From Magnetococcales bacterium (GTDB taxonomy: Bacteria > Pseudomonadota > Magnetococcia > Magnetococcales > Magnetaquicoccaceae): DNA of 64,000 nucleotides. The notes beneath the pieces are model-generated. The model searched no databases. It saw only the letters and a program-made list of their open reading frames with translations, and was not told the origin of the DNA. The translations under genes and the position numbers were made by a program. Of this stretch, positions 31,458 through 40,344 are shown in pieces. Every line of letters starts with the position of its first letter. Positions within the stretch are counted from its first letter, which is position 1. Where the stretch lies: contig JADGAR010000002.1 of assembly GCA_015231915.1 (NCBI GenBank), positions 51,112-115,111 of the forward strand, in the 5' to 3' direction.

Positions 31458-33428
31458 ATGGAAGCGGACACTCTCCCGACACCAACGGCCTCCCACGCAA
31501 GCGACTCGCGGAGCGGAGAGGTCCGTCGATCCCCCTACTTTCCCGCCAAGAGTCACGCCTCCGTCTGGCGTGCATTGCGCAGCGCCCTGATTCAGGGCGA
31601 GGGATTGATCCTGCTCACCGGCCCGGAAGGGATCGGCAAATCCGCGCTCGTGCGGCGCCTGCCCGGCATCCTCCCGGACGACCGGGAACTGGTGCTGATC
31701 CGCTCGGTGGAAATCCCCGGCGAGGAGTTTCTGCAAAAACTGGTGCTGGCGACAACCCTCCGCCATGGGATCGAGGAAGGGGGACTCGCGCCGGTGGAGT
31801 TCGAGCCGGAGGGACAGAACGCCCAGGCTGGACAACCGCTCCATCCGGCCATGAACCTCAAGGATCTGCTCGATGCCATGGAGGAGCGCTCCGCCCAGGG
31901 CCGCAGGCTGGTATTGGCGGTGGATCATGCCCATCTGCTGAACGAAGAACAACTGGGCATGCTGGAACAGATGATCCGCTTCAGCGCCAACGGGATCAAG
32001 CCGGTGCAGGTCCTGCTGGTGGGGCGTCCCGCGTTGCGCCACCTGCTGACCGCCGAGGAGTACCAATCCCTGGCCGGCCTGGTGGTCGGGACCTGCGAGG
32101 TGACGCCGCTGACCCATGGCGAGGTGTGGGACTATCTGGAATTCCAGTTGGACAAGGCCCTGGGATGGCCGGTCAGGGTCACCTGGCTCGGCTGGATGGA
32201 GATCCACAGCCGCACCCAGGGGATTCCCCTGCGGATCGACATCATCCTGAAGCGGCTGATCATGCTGGCCAGGCAGCGCAATGCCAAGGAGATCAACCGG
32301 GGTCTGGTGAAGCTCGCCCTGTCGATGGGCAAGCCGCTGCCGCGCGGTGCGTTCTTCCTGCCCCTGCTGCGGGATCGGGCGCCCTGGCTGGCCGGAAGCG
32401 CGGTGGTATTCACCGGGGTGCTCTATCTGGCCAGCGGATTGTTCTTTTCCCCCCACAAACCCTCCTCCGGGGAGGAGGCGGATCGCGGCAACACCTCCTA
32501 TGTCCGGATCGCCAAACCCGAGCCGTCCAAACCCGCCGGCAAGCCCCAGGAAGCGAAAGGGGATGGCAAAAACAGCCAGAAACGCTACTGGGAGCCTGCT
32601 CCCATGCAAGGGCGCGGGGAACCGCCGCCGACCGAAAACCCCGAAAGGGTGACCCTGCCCCCGCCCGCCGAACCGGCCCCTGCGGCTGCCCCGGTGCGCC
32701 GGGCGGGGATCCCGGATCCCGAGACGTTCCGCAAGCGCTATCAGAACGCCAAGGCACAGCGCGCTTCGGCAGCACCGCCCCAGGAGGAGACCGGCAAGAC
32801 GCCGGCGCCCCCTCCGCGAGAATCCCCCCAGTCCAGGGAGACCCTCGCCTTGAAGCAGGTCTCCATGCGTCCCCCTCCCAGGGAGACGGCCACACGCGAG
32901 GTCGAGGCACCGCCCAAACCGGCGGAACCCGTGCCGCCGGCCCACAAACCCCCGGAACCCAAACCGGTCACGCCGGCCAGGGAAACCGTGGAAGTCAAGC
33001 CAGCCGCCCCCAAACCCCCCGTACCCAAAACGGCGGCAACGACCAGGGAAACGCCTGCCGACAAGGCGGAGGCCGGCGGGACCAAGAGTCCTGCCCCGCC
33101 ACGGGTGGCGACCGCGCCCAAGCCTCTGGCCGAAACACCTCTGCCGCGCGTGCAGGGGGTGGCCACCGAGAAGACCTTCCGTGCTGCGGGAAAGCTCTAC
33201 GTGGTGCAGATGGGATCATTCGCCACGCAGGAGAATGCCGAGCAACTCAGGGATTCCCTCGCCGGGGAGGGGCGCGAGCTTTATGTTCACCTCTGGGAAA
33301 AAAACAAACAGCGCTGGTACTCGGTGCGGATGAATTTCCGCGAATACGATCCGGCCAACCGCATGGCCAAGGCCCTGGAAAAGCAGTCCAGGGTCCCGAC
33401 CAAGGTGCTGCAACTCCATTACGAGTGA
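31458..33428 (+). CDS. ExeA-like AAA ATPase fused to a SPOR domain (DamX-like)
   Basis: 656 residues from ATG 31458. Residues ~30-280 are an ExeA/GspA-type AAA domain: Walker A LTGPEGIGKSALV (~53-65), Walker B-like LVLAVDHAHLLNE (Asp, no Glu after it) and sensor region QVLLVGRPALRHLL. A single membrane segment (WLAGSAVVFTGVLYLASGLFF, ~313-333) follows. A ~230-residue Pro/Ala/Lys/Glu-rich linker spans the periplasm. The C-terminus (~575-650) is a SPOR domain (LYVVQMGSFATQENAEQLRD). SPOR domains bind denuded peptidoglycan at division sites. This layout is that of DamX-type proteins. The start is uncertain: no good ribosome site, and GTG at 31380 is an alternative. Confidence 0.85.
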   Translation: MEADTLPTPTASHASDSRSGEVRRSPYFPAKSHASVWRALRSALIQGEGLILLTGPEGIGKSALVRRLPGILPDDRELVLIRSVEIPGEEFLQKLVLATTLRHGIEEGGLAPVEFEPEGQNAQAGQPLHPAMNLKDLLDAMEERSAQGRRLVLAVDHAHLLNEEQLGMLEQMIRFSANGIKPVQVLLVGRPALRHLLTAEEYQSLAGLVVGTCEVTPLTHGEVWDYLEFQLDKALGWPVRVTWLGWMEIHSRTQGIPLRIDIILKRLIMLARQRNAKEINRGLVKLALSMGKPLPRGAFFLPLLRDRAPWLAGSAVVFTGVLYLASGLFFSPHKPSSGEEADRGNTSYVRIAKPEPSKPAGKPQEAKGDGKNSQKRYWEPAPMQGRGEPPPTENPERVTLPPPAEPAPAAAPVRRAGIPDPETFRKRYQNAKAQRASAAPPQEETGKTPAPPPRESPQSRETLALKQVSMRPPPRETATREVEAPPKPAEPVPPAHKPPEPKPVTPARETVEVKPAAPKPPVPKTAATTRETPADKAEAGGTKSPAPPRVATAPKPLAETPLPRVQGVATEKTFRAAGKLYVVQMGSFATQENAEQLRDSLAGEGRELYVHLWEKNKQRWYSVRMNFREYDPANRMAKALEKQSRVPTKVLQLHYE

Positions 33429-33432
33429 GCGG

Positions 33433-33837
33433 TCACGAGACGGCGTTCAAGGCGGTCAGGATCCGTTGCCGGGCCTCGGTCGCCACGGCGGAGAGTTCCG
33501 GATGCCGGATCATTTCGCTCATGGTGATCGGGTCGAGGGCGGCGATTTCGACCTGGCCATCGGCATTTTCCCGCAACACCACATTGCAGGGCATGAAAAC
33601 CGAGACATCCGGCACGGCCCCCAGCGCCCGATGGGCCAGTTTGGGGTTGCAGGCCCCCAGGATGAGGGTGCGGGGGGTATCCACATCGAGTTTCTTCTTC
33701 AGGGTGGCCGAGACATCGATTTCCGTCAGAATGCCGAAACCCTGTTCCGCCAGGGCGGCGCGGATGGCCTGCTCCGTGGTCGCGAAGTCGGAGGCAACCG
33801 TTTTTTTCAGGGCGTAAGGGGTCGAGGTGTCGATCAT
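33433..33837 (-). CDS. DUF302 domain protein
   Basis: 134 residues. The sequence matches DUF302: a KKTVASDFATTEQAIRAALAEQGF start, DVSATLKKKLDVD, LILGACNPKLAHRAL and MPCNVVLRENADGQVEI. The conserved cysteines in GACNPK and MPCNVV are present. The family is small, cytoplasmic, beta-alpha with unknown biochemical role. ATG 33837 has AAGGA 9 nt upstream; a longer frame would run into tsaE and is rejected. It is the last gene of the CBS-tsaE-DUF302 group, 82 nt after tsaE, and convergent with the SPOR gene (4-nt gap). Confidence 0.88.
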   Translation of the reverse strand: MIDTSTPYALKKTVASDFATTEQAIRAALAEQGFGILTEIDVSATLKKKLDVDTPRTLILGACNPKLAHRALGAVPDVSVFMPCNVVLRENADGQVEIAALDPITMSEMIRHPELSAVATEARQRILTALNAVS

Positions 33838-33919
33838 CACAAGGTATCCTTCGTGAGGGTGGCAAAACGATTCTTCGGGCAAGATTGACACGAAACGCCG
33901 GAGGGTGCAACCGCCGGGT

Positions 33920-34420
33920 TCACTCATGCATCGCGGTTGCGGCCCGCAGCTGGAGCAGGAGCGCTTTTCCCGCCTTTCCGGAGGCGGTGATGGTGATGCA
34001 GCGGCCCTCCGAATCGCCCGGAACCTCTTCCAGGCGAATGCGGATCGGCTCGCCGAGCCGCAGGTCGGCGCCCCGTTCCGGCCACTCCACGATCACCACG
34101 CCGGAACCGTCCGCGTACTCCTCGACCCCCAGGGCATCCAGTTCTTCCGGCGCTTCCAGGCGGTAGAGGTCGCAATGGGCGATGGGCAGGCGTCCTTCCG
34201 CATAGAGATTCACGAGGGTGAAGGTGGGGCTGGGCAGATACCTCTCCTCCACGCCCAACCCGCGGATGACCCCTCTGGCGAACACGGACTTGCCCGCGCC
34301 CAGGTCGCCGGAGAGCAGCAGTGCCATCCCCGGAGGGAGTGACGCGGCCAGTCGGCGGGCGACGACCTCGGTGGCGGCCTCGGAGCGGGTGGTGACGCTC
34401 CAGGATGCCTCTTGCGTCAC
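33920..34420 (-). CDS. tsaE: tRNA threonylcarbamoyladenosine biosynthesis ATPase TsaE
   Basis: 166 residues. Walker A is SGDLGAGKSVFARG, and the family motif SPTFTLVNLY follows, with HCDLYRLEAPEELDALG, IVEWPERG near the middle and a basic C-terminus. TsaE is the small ATPase partner of TsaB-TsaD in t6A modification of ANN-decoding tRNAs. It overlaps the CBS gene by 4 nt. A C-terminal extension of about 20 residues beyond the family core (GKAGKALLLQLRAA) is not unusual. Confidence 0.95.
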   Translation of the reverse strand: MTQEASWSVTTRSEAATEVVARRLAASLPPGMALLLSGDLGAGKSVFARGVIRGLGVEERYLPSPTFTLVNLYAEGRLPIAHCDLYRLEAPEELDALGVEEYADGSGVVIVEWPERGADLRLGEPIRIRLEEVPGDSEGRCITITASGKAGKALLLQLRAATAMHE

Positions 34421-34872
34421 GTTTCGTAGTCGGCCAGCATGCCGCGGATCACGTCGCGCTTGCCGATGATGCCGACCAGTTCCTCGCCGCGCAGCACCGG
34501 GAGCAGGGGCACCCGGCGGTCGCTGATGATGGTGGCGACCTCTTCGAGTTCGGTCTCCTCGTCCACGGCGTCCAGTTCGGTGGTCATGATATCGGCGGCC
34601 ACGGCGGCGGCCATGCGGCGCAGGTCCTCCTCATAGCGCCGTTCTCCCAGCAGGGGGATCATGGCATCCAGGATGGTCACCACGAACGGGGGATGGATGA
34701 TCTTGACCCTGGCCACCAGATCCCCCTCGGTGACCATGCCCAGCAGGCGGTTCTCCTCGACGATGGGGACGCCGCTGATTTTTTTGTCGGTGAGCAGCCG
34801 GGCCAGTTCGCGCACCGGCATGTCGGGGGGGGCGGTGATCACCTCGCGCACCATGATCTCCTTGGCTTTCAC
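34417..34872 (-). CDS. CBS-domain pair protein
   Basis: 151 residues made almost entirely of two CBS domains: AKEIMVREVITAPPDMPVRE ... GVPIVEENRLLGMVTEGDLV and ADIMTTELDAVDEETELEE ... RVPLLPVLRGEELVGIIGKR. The insertion between them (HPPFVVTILDAMIPLLGERRYEEDL) is the one found in CBS proteins often named for IMP dehydrogenase-like regulators. It binds an adenine nucleotide by analogy and probably acts as an energy sensor; target unknown. GTG start at 34872 with GGAG 7 nt upstream; translation from farther up has no ribosome site. Divergent from a small membrane protein gene. Confidence 0.88.
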   Translation of the reverse strand: MKAKEIMVREVITAPPDMPVRELARLLTDKKISGVPIVEENRLLGMVTEGDLVARVKIIHPPFVVTILDAMIPLLGERRYEEDLRRMAAAVAADIMTTELDAVDEETELEEVATIISDRRVPLLPVLRGEELVGIIGKRDVIRGMLADYET

Positions 34873-34992
34873 CTCGATTCTCCTTTTTTCGGTCGTGATG
34901 GGTCGAAATTCGGGAAAAAACAGGTTACCCTGAAAATCCGGCGCAGGGCAATGGTTCCCTGCAGCCACGCAAGCGGCTCAATGTGATCGGTC

Positions 34993-35346
34993 ATGTTCTG
35001 GAAATTCTGGCTGCCCGTCCTGTTGATGGGCTTTTTTTACCTGTTGGGCAGAAAGCGCAGCGCCGGACGCCCCACAGCGACCCTGCCCGAGGCGCCCCCC
35101 GATCCCCGGACGCGACGGGTGGCCATCTTCCTGGCGGTGTTCGTGGCATGCCTGATCGCCTGGTTCGTCTACCGGGATTGGCACGAGGCCCATCAGGAGG
35201 TCGAAGTGCGGGTAACCCACGTCCAGACCGGCGAAAAAACCGTCTATCGCGCCTTGAAACGGGATCTCCATGGCCGGGCCTTCCTGACGGTGGATGGCCG
35301 GCGCATCACCCTGGCGGATGTGGAACGGATGGAGGTGGCGGAATAA
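34993..35346 (+). CDS. Small membrane protein, hypothetical
   Basis: 117 residues. Two hydrophobic segments (FWLPVLLMGFFYLLG at the N-terminus; VAIFLAVFVACLIAWFVY at ~43-60) enclose a Pro-rich loop. The C-terminal half (~65-115) is a soluble beta-rich domain with VTHVQTGEKTVYRALKRDL and [15 protein letters not shown]. No family is recalled. The ATG follows a possible hairpin (GCAGGG/CCCTGC at 34943-34962) in the divergent gap. Its 3' end overlaps the convergent TPR-glycosyltransferase gene by 41 nt. Confidence 0.6.
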   Translation: MFWKFWLPVLLMGFFYLLGRKRSAGRPTATLPEAPPDPRTRRVAIFLAVFVACLIAWFVYRDWHEAHQEVEVRVTHVQTGEKTVYRALKRDLHGRAFLTVDGRRITLADVERMEVAE

Positions 35347-37294
35347 CAGAAATCGGCGGACACCTCCCCCCCGGCCAGCCGCAGGTCGCCTCGATCACGC
35401 CGGTCAACTCGCCGATCCGGCGCTCCCAGCTCCACTCCCGCATGAAGGCCGCGCCACGCTCCCCCATGGCCGCCGCGCCCTCACGCTCCCGCCAGCAGAA
35501 CTCCAGGGCTTCCACCATCTCCTCGATGTCGCTCTCGCCCCAATCCCTTTGATTCTCGCCGTCGGCCAGCGGGGTCTGCCGGGTCAGGGGCAGACAACTC
35601 CCCTCCCGGATCAGATCCAGATGGCCCGTGTTGCGCGACAGGATCACCGGCACGCCGCAGGCCATGCACTCCATGGCCACCAGATTGGTCCCCCCCTCGC
35701 ACCGGTTGGGAAAGATCGCCACGTCCATCTCGCGCAATACGGCAGGCGTCTCCTCGTGCCGCAACGGCCCCAGATCGAGAAACGCCCCCGCGCGAATGCC
35801 GTTGGCCCGCGCCCAGGCCACACAATCCACCGCACCATCGGCGGCGAAAACCACCGGTGCCACCCGGGGATTGGCCTCCAGATTCCTGGCGATCTCCGGC
35901 CAGGTGGAGTGCCACGCAGTCACCAGCAGGGCCTCGGGGTGACGTTGCGCAAAGGCGCGAAAGGCCAGCACCACCAGATCCTGCCCCTTGCGAAACTCCA
36001 GCTTGCCCCCGGAAAAAACCGTGAAACGCCCCCGCAACCACCCCAACCGGGGCGCAGGATGAAACAACACCGGATCCACCCCCTGCAACACCGTCGTCAC
36101 CGGGCCGATGCCCGCATCCTCCAGCAGACGCTGGTTCCAGGTGGATCCGGCCACGATCAACGCCAGATCGGCAACCCGCTCCCGCTCCTGCCGTCGCAAA
36201 CGGGTCTCTTCCAGAAAGACCACCCCGATCCCCGGAGAACCGTTCAACATCAAACCGTTGGGCAACCCGCGTTCGCTGTGCAATCCATTGCCCAACCCGT
36301 GCAAAATCGGCCACGGCAGACGAAATGATGCCCGCTTGCGGCAAATCCACTCGCGCAACCGGTTGGCGCGGGCGTGAAAATCCCCCAACAACGGCTGCCA
36401 CAACGCACCAGTGGTCACGAGCGGCTCCGGATGGGAGGCCGTGCCCGCAATGGCGATCCGCCCCGCCACGGTGGCATGCAATGCCAGATTCGTCCCGTAC
36501 ACCCCCCAGCCGGATCGGTTGTTCGCCTGCCAGTCGAACAGCACCAGGGGAGGATCCCCCCGCTCCCCGCGCTCGAAAAAGGGTTCGTCCCAGGCGCCCT
36601 CCTCGCCCCTGCCCGGATGCAACACCGCCCGCAACGCCATGCCATCCCGTTGGCGAACCGGCAGGGGATGCCCGCCGGGAGGCAACCTCAGGGCCTCCCG
36701 CACCGCCTCGCCGGCCTCCACCAGCCGCTGTTGCTCGATCAGCAAAATCACCCGGTTGTAATGCGCCCCGGCATGCCCCGGATCCGCGCGCACCGCATCC
36801 AGGAACGCCTCCCCGGCGGCGGCGTACCGCTTCTGCCGCAACAAAAGATCCCCCAGATTGTTCCAGGCCTCCGCAAACTCCGGCCTGGCCAGGATCGCCT
36901 CCCGGAAGAGGTCCTCGGCCAAGGGCAAAGCGCCTCGCTCCCGCGCCAGCACCCCCAGATTGTAGAGCGCCTCCGCATACCCCGGACGCGCACGGATCGC
37001 CTGCCGATAGGCGGCCTCGGCCTCCTCCGGCCTGCGCGTCTCTTCCAGGAGATTCCCCAGCGCGAACCAGGCCTCGGCGAAATCGGGACGCGCGGCGAGC
37101 GCCCGCCGATAGGCGGCCTCGGCCTCCTCCCCCCGATTCCGCAACAGGTCGGCCAGATTGTACCAGGCATGGGCATGCAGGGGGGCAACGGCGAGAATGC
37201 GGCGATAACCCGCCTCGGCCTCGGCGGCGCGCCCCTGCCGATGACAGGCCACGGCCCAGGCGAACGCCTCCTGCAACCCGGACTCACCGGTCAT
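35306..37294 (-). CDS. TPR-repeat protein fused to a glycosyltransferase
   Basis: 662 residues. Residues ~5-215 are five or six TPR units ([20 protein letters not shown], then similar 34-residue units). Residues ~240-635 resemble a GT-B family 1 glycosyltransferase: [20 protein letters not shown] (nucleotide-binding strand), [20 protein letters not shown] (the E-x7-E donor-binding motif) and [14 protein letters not shown]. The N-terminal half of the enzyme is unusual ([20 protein letters not shown]). It is cytoplasmic. It overlaps ruvB by 4 nt, so it is translated in the ruv operon although the functions differ. A role in surface-polysaccharide or protein glycosylation is inferred. Confidence 0.8.
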   Translation of the reverse strand: MTGESGLQEAFAWAVACHRQGRAAEAEAGYRRILAVAPLHAHAWYNLADLLRNRGEEAEAAYRRALAARPDFAEAWFALGNLLEETRRPEEAEAAYRQAIRARPGYAEALYNLGVLARERGALPLAEDLFREAILARPEFAEAWNNLGDLLLRQKRYAAAGEAFLDAVRADPGHAGAHYNRVILLIEQQRLVEAGEAVREALRLPPGGHPLPVRQRDGMALRAVLHPGRGEEGAWDEPFFERGERGDPPLVLFDWQANNRSGWGVYGTNLALHATVAGRIAIAGTASHPEPLVTTGALWQPLLGDFHARANRLREWICRKRASFRLPWPILHGLGNGLHSERGLPNGLMLNGSPGIGVVFLEETRLRRQERERVADLALIVAGSTWNQRLLEDAGIGPVTTVLQGVDPVLFHPAPRLGWLRGRFTVFSGGKLEFRKGQDLVVLAFRAFAQRHPEALLVTAWHSTWPEIARNLEANPRVAPVVFAADGAVDCVAWARANGIRAGAFLDLGPLRHEETPAVLREMDVAIFPNRCEGGTNLVAMECMACGVPVILSRNTGHLDLIREGSCLPLTRQTPLADGENQRDWGESDIEEMVEALEFCWREREGAAAMGERGAAFMREWSWERRIGELTGVIEATCGWPGGRCPPISVIPPPPSVPHPPG

Positions 37295-38310
37295 GACGCC
37301 TCGGGCAGGGAGCGGCGCAGGTGCAGACAGGCGTGCATGGTGGCGCGACGGCCACGGGGAGTGCGATCCAGCAGTCCGGCCTGCACCAGATAGGGTTCGA
37401 TCACCTCTTCGATGGCATCACGGGTCTCCCCCAGCGCTGCGGAGAGGGTCTCCACCCCCACCGGCCCACCGCCGAACTTGTCGATGATGGTGAGCAGCAG
37501 GCGACGGTCCATGGCGTCCAGGCCCAGGCCGTCCACCTCCAACTGGGTGAGCGCGGCATCGGCCAGCGCGGCATCGATGGAGGAGGCGCCCCGCACCTGG
37601 GCAAAATCCCGCACCCGCTTCAACAACCGGTTGGCAATGCGCGGCGTGCCCCGGGAACGGCGGGCGATCTCCTCGGCCCCGGCCTCGCTGAGGGGCATGT
37701 CGAGGATCCTCCCGGAACGCCGCAGGATGCGGGCCAACTCCGGGGCGGAGTAGAACTCCATGCGCGCCAGGATGCCGAAACGATCCCGCAAGGGGTTGGT
37801 CAACAGCCCGGAACGGGTGGTGGCGCCCACCAGGGTGAAGGGCGGCAGGTCGATCTTGATGGAACGGGCCGAAGGCCCCTCCCCGATCATGATGTCGAGT
37901 TGAAAATCCTCCATGGCGGGATAGAGGATCTCCTCCACCGCCGGGGAAAGACGATGAATCTCGTCCACGAACAGGATGTCGCCCCGCTCCAGGTTGGTGA
38001 GCAGGGCGGCCAGATCCCCGGCCTTCTCCACGATCGGCCCGGAGGTGGTCTTCAGGCCGGCATTCATCTCCATGGCGATGATGCGGGCCATGGTGGTCTT
38101 GCCCAGCCCCGGGGGGCCGTGCAGCAGGAGGTGATCCAGGGTTTCGCCGCGCCCGCGGGCGGCGTGGATGAAGATCGCCAGATTGGCCTTGAGGCTCTCC
38201 TGACCGACGAACTCCTCCAGCCTGGCGGGGCGCAACCCGACGGGGTCGCGCCCCTCGTCTCCCGGTTGGGCGTCGGGCGCGATCACGCGGCTGGCATCGT
38301 CCCCCGTCAC
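37291..38310 (-). CDS. ruvB: Holliday junction branch migration motor RuvB
   Basis: 339 residues. RuvB motifs: [12 protein letters not shown], Walker [15 protein letters not shown], sensor [17 protein letters not shown], Walker [34 protein letters not shown] and a winged-helix C-terminus ([13 protein letters not shown]). Hexameric motor that drives branch migration with RuvA. GTG start at 38310 overlaps the ruvA stop (GTGA). A longer open frame upstream is rejected because it crosses ruvA. The downstream TPR-glycosyltransferase overlaps by 4 nt. Confidence 0.97.
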   Translation of the reverse strand: MTGDDASRVIAPDAQPGDEGRDPVGLRPARLEEFVGQESLKANLAIFIHAARGRGETLDHLLLHGPPGLGKTTMARIIAMEMNAGLKTTSGPIVEKAGDLAALLTNLERGDILFVDEIHRLSPAVEEILYPAMEDFQLDIMIGEGPSARSIKIDLPPFTLVGATTRSGLLTNPLRDRFGILARMEFYSAPELARILRRSGRILDMPLSEAGAEEIARRSRGTPRIANRLLKRVRDFAQVRGASSIDAALADAALTQLEVDGLGLDAMDRRLLLTIIDKFGGGPVGVETLSAALGETRDAIEEVIEPYLVQAGLLDRTPRGRRATMHACLHLRRSLPEAS

Positions 38311-38933
38311 CGCGCCAGAATCCTGAGAGCGGCCCGCAGGGCCAGGGCCGGATCGGCGAGTTCCCCCGGAGTCAGGGTACGCAGGGCACGCTCCGCGTCC
38401 GGCGGACGATAGCCGAGATTGACCAGCGCGTGGGTCAGATCGGCGCGCAACGCCACGTCCGGATCGGCAGGCGGCAACGGGGTGGCCGCCCCCTCCCCTC
38501 CCCGCACGGACGGCTCCGGGACGGATCCCATCACCGGCAGACGGTCCTTGAGTTCCACCACGAGACGCATGGCGATCCGTTTGCCCACCCCCGGCACCCT
38601 GGCGAGTTGATTGACATCCTCCCTGGCCACGGCCAGGGCGAAGGCCTCCGGGGTGAGGGTGGAAAGGGTGGCCAGGGCCAGCTTGGCGCCGATGCCGCTG
38701 ACCGTGTTCAGGACCTCGAAGAGGGCGCGTTCCCCGGAACTGGCAAAACCGTAAAGCAGAAAGGCATCCTCGCGCACATGGGTGACGGTGAGCAGATGGA
38801 CCGCTTCGCCGGTGCCGGGGAGTCGCTCGAAAGTAGAAAAGGGGACGAAGACCCGATACCCCACCCCTCCCACGTCCACCACGGCCTGATGGGGTTCTTT
38901 TTCGGCGAGGGTGCCGCGCAGAAAGGCGATCAT
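38307..38933 (-). CDS. ruvA: Holliday junction binding protein RuvA
   Basis: 208 residues. Domain I starts [31 protein letters not shown], domain II has two helix-hairpin-helix motifs ([34 protein letters not shown]) and domain III is the small RuvB-binding domain ([20 protein letters not shown]) after a Pro/Gly-rich linker. Tetramer that holds the four-way junction. ATG 38933 overlaps the ruvC stop by 4 nt. Standard member of the family, nothing missing. Confidence 0.96.
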   Translation of the reverse strand: MIAFLRGTLAEKEPHQAVVDVGGVGYRVFVPFSTFERLPGTGEAVHLLTVTHVREDAFLLYGFASSGERALFEVLNTVSGIGAKLALATLSTLTPEAFALAVAREDVNQLARVPGVGKRIAMRLVVELKDRLPVMGSVPEPSVRGGEGAATPLPPADPDVALRADLTHALVNLGYRPPDAERALRTLTPGELADPALALRAALRILAR

Positions 38934-39418
38934 GAGGGTCTCCGGCTCCCGGAAGTGTGTTGCAGATGACACAAGGCGCCGGCCAGGGCATCGGCGGCAT
39001 CCTTGGGTGGCGGCTCGGGCAGGGCCAGCAACAGCTTGACCATGGCCTGGACCTGATGTTTTTCCGCCTTGCCGAAGCCCACCGTGGCCTTCTTGATCTG
39101 CAAGGCGCCGTATTCGAAGACCGGCAGGCCGTGGGAGGCGACCGCCACGATGGCGCAACCCCGCGCGTGGCCCAGCTTGAGGGCGCTTTGCGCGTTCACG
39201 GAGACGAAGACCTCCTCGATGCTCGCCTCCTGGGGCCGATGGAGACGAATGACCTCGACCAGTCCGGCAAAGATCTTGTGCAGGCGGACGGGCAGCGGGG
39301 TGTCGGCGGAGGTGCGGATGGAGCCATGGGCCACATGCCGAAACCCGGCACCGTTCGGCTCCACCACCCCCCACCCGGTGACCGTGGTGCCGGGATCGAT
39401 GCCCAGAACGCGCGTCAC
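38930..39418 (-). CDS. ruvC: Holliday junction resolvase RuvC
   Basis: 162 residues. RNase H-like nuclease with all four acidic residues visible: Asp in [13 protein letters not shown], Glu in IEEVFVS, and the pair in [21 protein letters not shown] and [15 protein letters not shown] are the usual family blocks. The start is GTG at 39418, 4 nt after yebC, with GAGG at its front. An extra upstream stretch in the same frame has no counterpart in the family. The ATG of ruvA overlaps its stop by 4 nt. Confidence 0.95.
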   Translation of the reverse strand: MTRVLGIDPGTTVTGWGVVEPNGAGFRHVAHGSIRTSADTPLPVRLHKIFAGLVEVIRLHRPQEASIEEVFVSVNAQSALKLGHARGCAIVAVASHGLPVFEYGALQIKKATVGFGKAEKHQVQAMVKLLLALPEPPPKDAADALAGALCHLQHTSGSRRPS

Positions 39419-39422
39419 GGCC

Positions 39423-40169
39423 TCAACCCAGCCGTTCCATGAGGTCGTCCGGGATGTCGAAGTTGGCATACACCTTCTGAACGTCGTCGTTGTCTTCCAG
39501 CATGTCGAGCAGTTTCAGCAGTGTGGCGGCATGTTTTTCATCCTGGAGCGTGACGGTGTTTTGCGGACGCAAGGTCAACTCGGCGGAGATCGGATTGGCG
39601 AAACCGGCGGCGACCAGGGCCTCGCGCACGCTTTCGAACTGGTCGGGGGCGGTGACCACCTCGAACTCGCCGCCGTCGGCGATCATGTCCTCGGCGCCGG
39701 CCTCCAGGGCGGCTTCCATCAGGGCCTCCTCCCCGACACCGCTGAAGAGGAGCACCCCCTTCTTGTCGAAGAGATAGGCCACGCACCCCGCAGACCCCAT
39801 ATTGCCGCCATACTTGCTGAAAATATGCCGGACATCGGCCACGGTGCGGTTGTTGTTGTCGGTGAGGGTATCCACGATGATGGCCACACCGGCGGGACCA
39901 TAGCCCTCGAAGCGGACCTCCTTGAAGTCGGTCCCCTCCTCGGCCCCGGCGCCGCGCTTGATGGCCTTTTCCATGGTGTCCCTGGGCATGTTCTGCGCGC
40001 GTGCGGCCAGAATGGCGGCCCGCAGCCTGGGATTGAACGACGGTTCGCCGCCGCCGAGCCGGGCGGCGGTGGTGATCTCACGGATGAGCTTGGTGAAGAC
40101 CTTGCCTCGCTTGGCATCCTGAGCGCCCTTGCGGATCTTGATATTGGCCCATTTGCTGTGTCCTGCCAT
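39423..40169 (-). CDS. yebC: YebC/TACO1-family transcription/translation factor
   Basis: 248 residues, normal length. It starts MAGHSKWANIKIRKGAQD and contains RGKVFTKLIREI, NMPRDTMEKAIKRG, EGYGPAGVAIIVDTLTDN and NRTVADVRHIFSKYGGN. Members help ribosomes through proline-rich stretches or act as regulators; in many genomes it precedes ruvC, as here. GGGAG lies 8 nt before the ATG at 40169; an in-frame upstream extension is rejected. It is the first gene of the ruv operon and divergent from the chemoreceptor gene. Confidence 0.95.
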   Translation of the reverse strand: MAGHSKWANIKIRKGAQDAKRGKVFTKLIREITTAARLGGGEPSFNPRLRAAILAARAQNMPRDTMEKAIKRGAGAEEGTDFKEVRFEGYGPAGVAIIVDTLTDNNNRTVADVRHIFSKYGGNMGSAGCVAYLFDKKGVLLFSGVGEEALMEAALEAGAEDMIADGGEFEVVTAPDQFESVREALVAAGFANPISAELTLRPQNTVTLQDEKHAATLLKLLDMLEDNDDVQKVYANFDIPDDLMERLG

Positions 40170-40272
40170 GCATTTTCTCCCGAAGCGAATGAAAAGCCGC
40201 CATGTGCCGTCCAACCCGTTCATGATAATCCCTCCCCGCCGTAACGTCCAGGAGAGGATCACACAAGATCCG

Positions 40273-40301
40273 TTGACTGTCACTGACGCGGCAAGTATAC
40301 A
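40273..40301 (+). promoter_or_regulatory. Good sigma70-type promoter of the chemoreceptor gene
   Basis: TTGACT (40273-40278) and TATACA (40296-40301) are separated by exactly 17 bp; five of six and four of six consensus bases match. It lies 43 nt upstream of the ATG at 40345. It is one of the best hexamer pairs in the window. Confidence 0.6.
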
Positions 40302-40344
40302 TAACATATGAGGATGAACACATCATCATTCAGGGGGATCGAAG

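Noticed and set aside
37291..39000. A 569-codon frame covering ruvB with a long N-terminal extension
   Set aside because: The first ~230 codons are a shadow of ruvA; the true ruvB starts at GTG 38310, overlapping the ruvA stop.
40170..40344. A small RNA or riboswitch in the divergent yebC-chemoreceptor gap
   Set aside because: Apart from the promoter hexamers, no stable or conserved-looking structure was seen.
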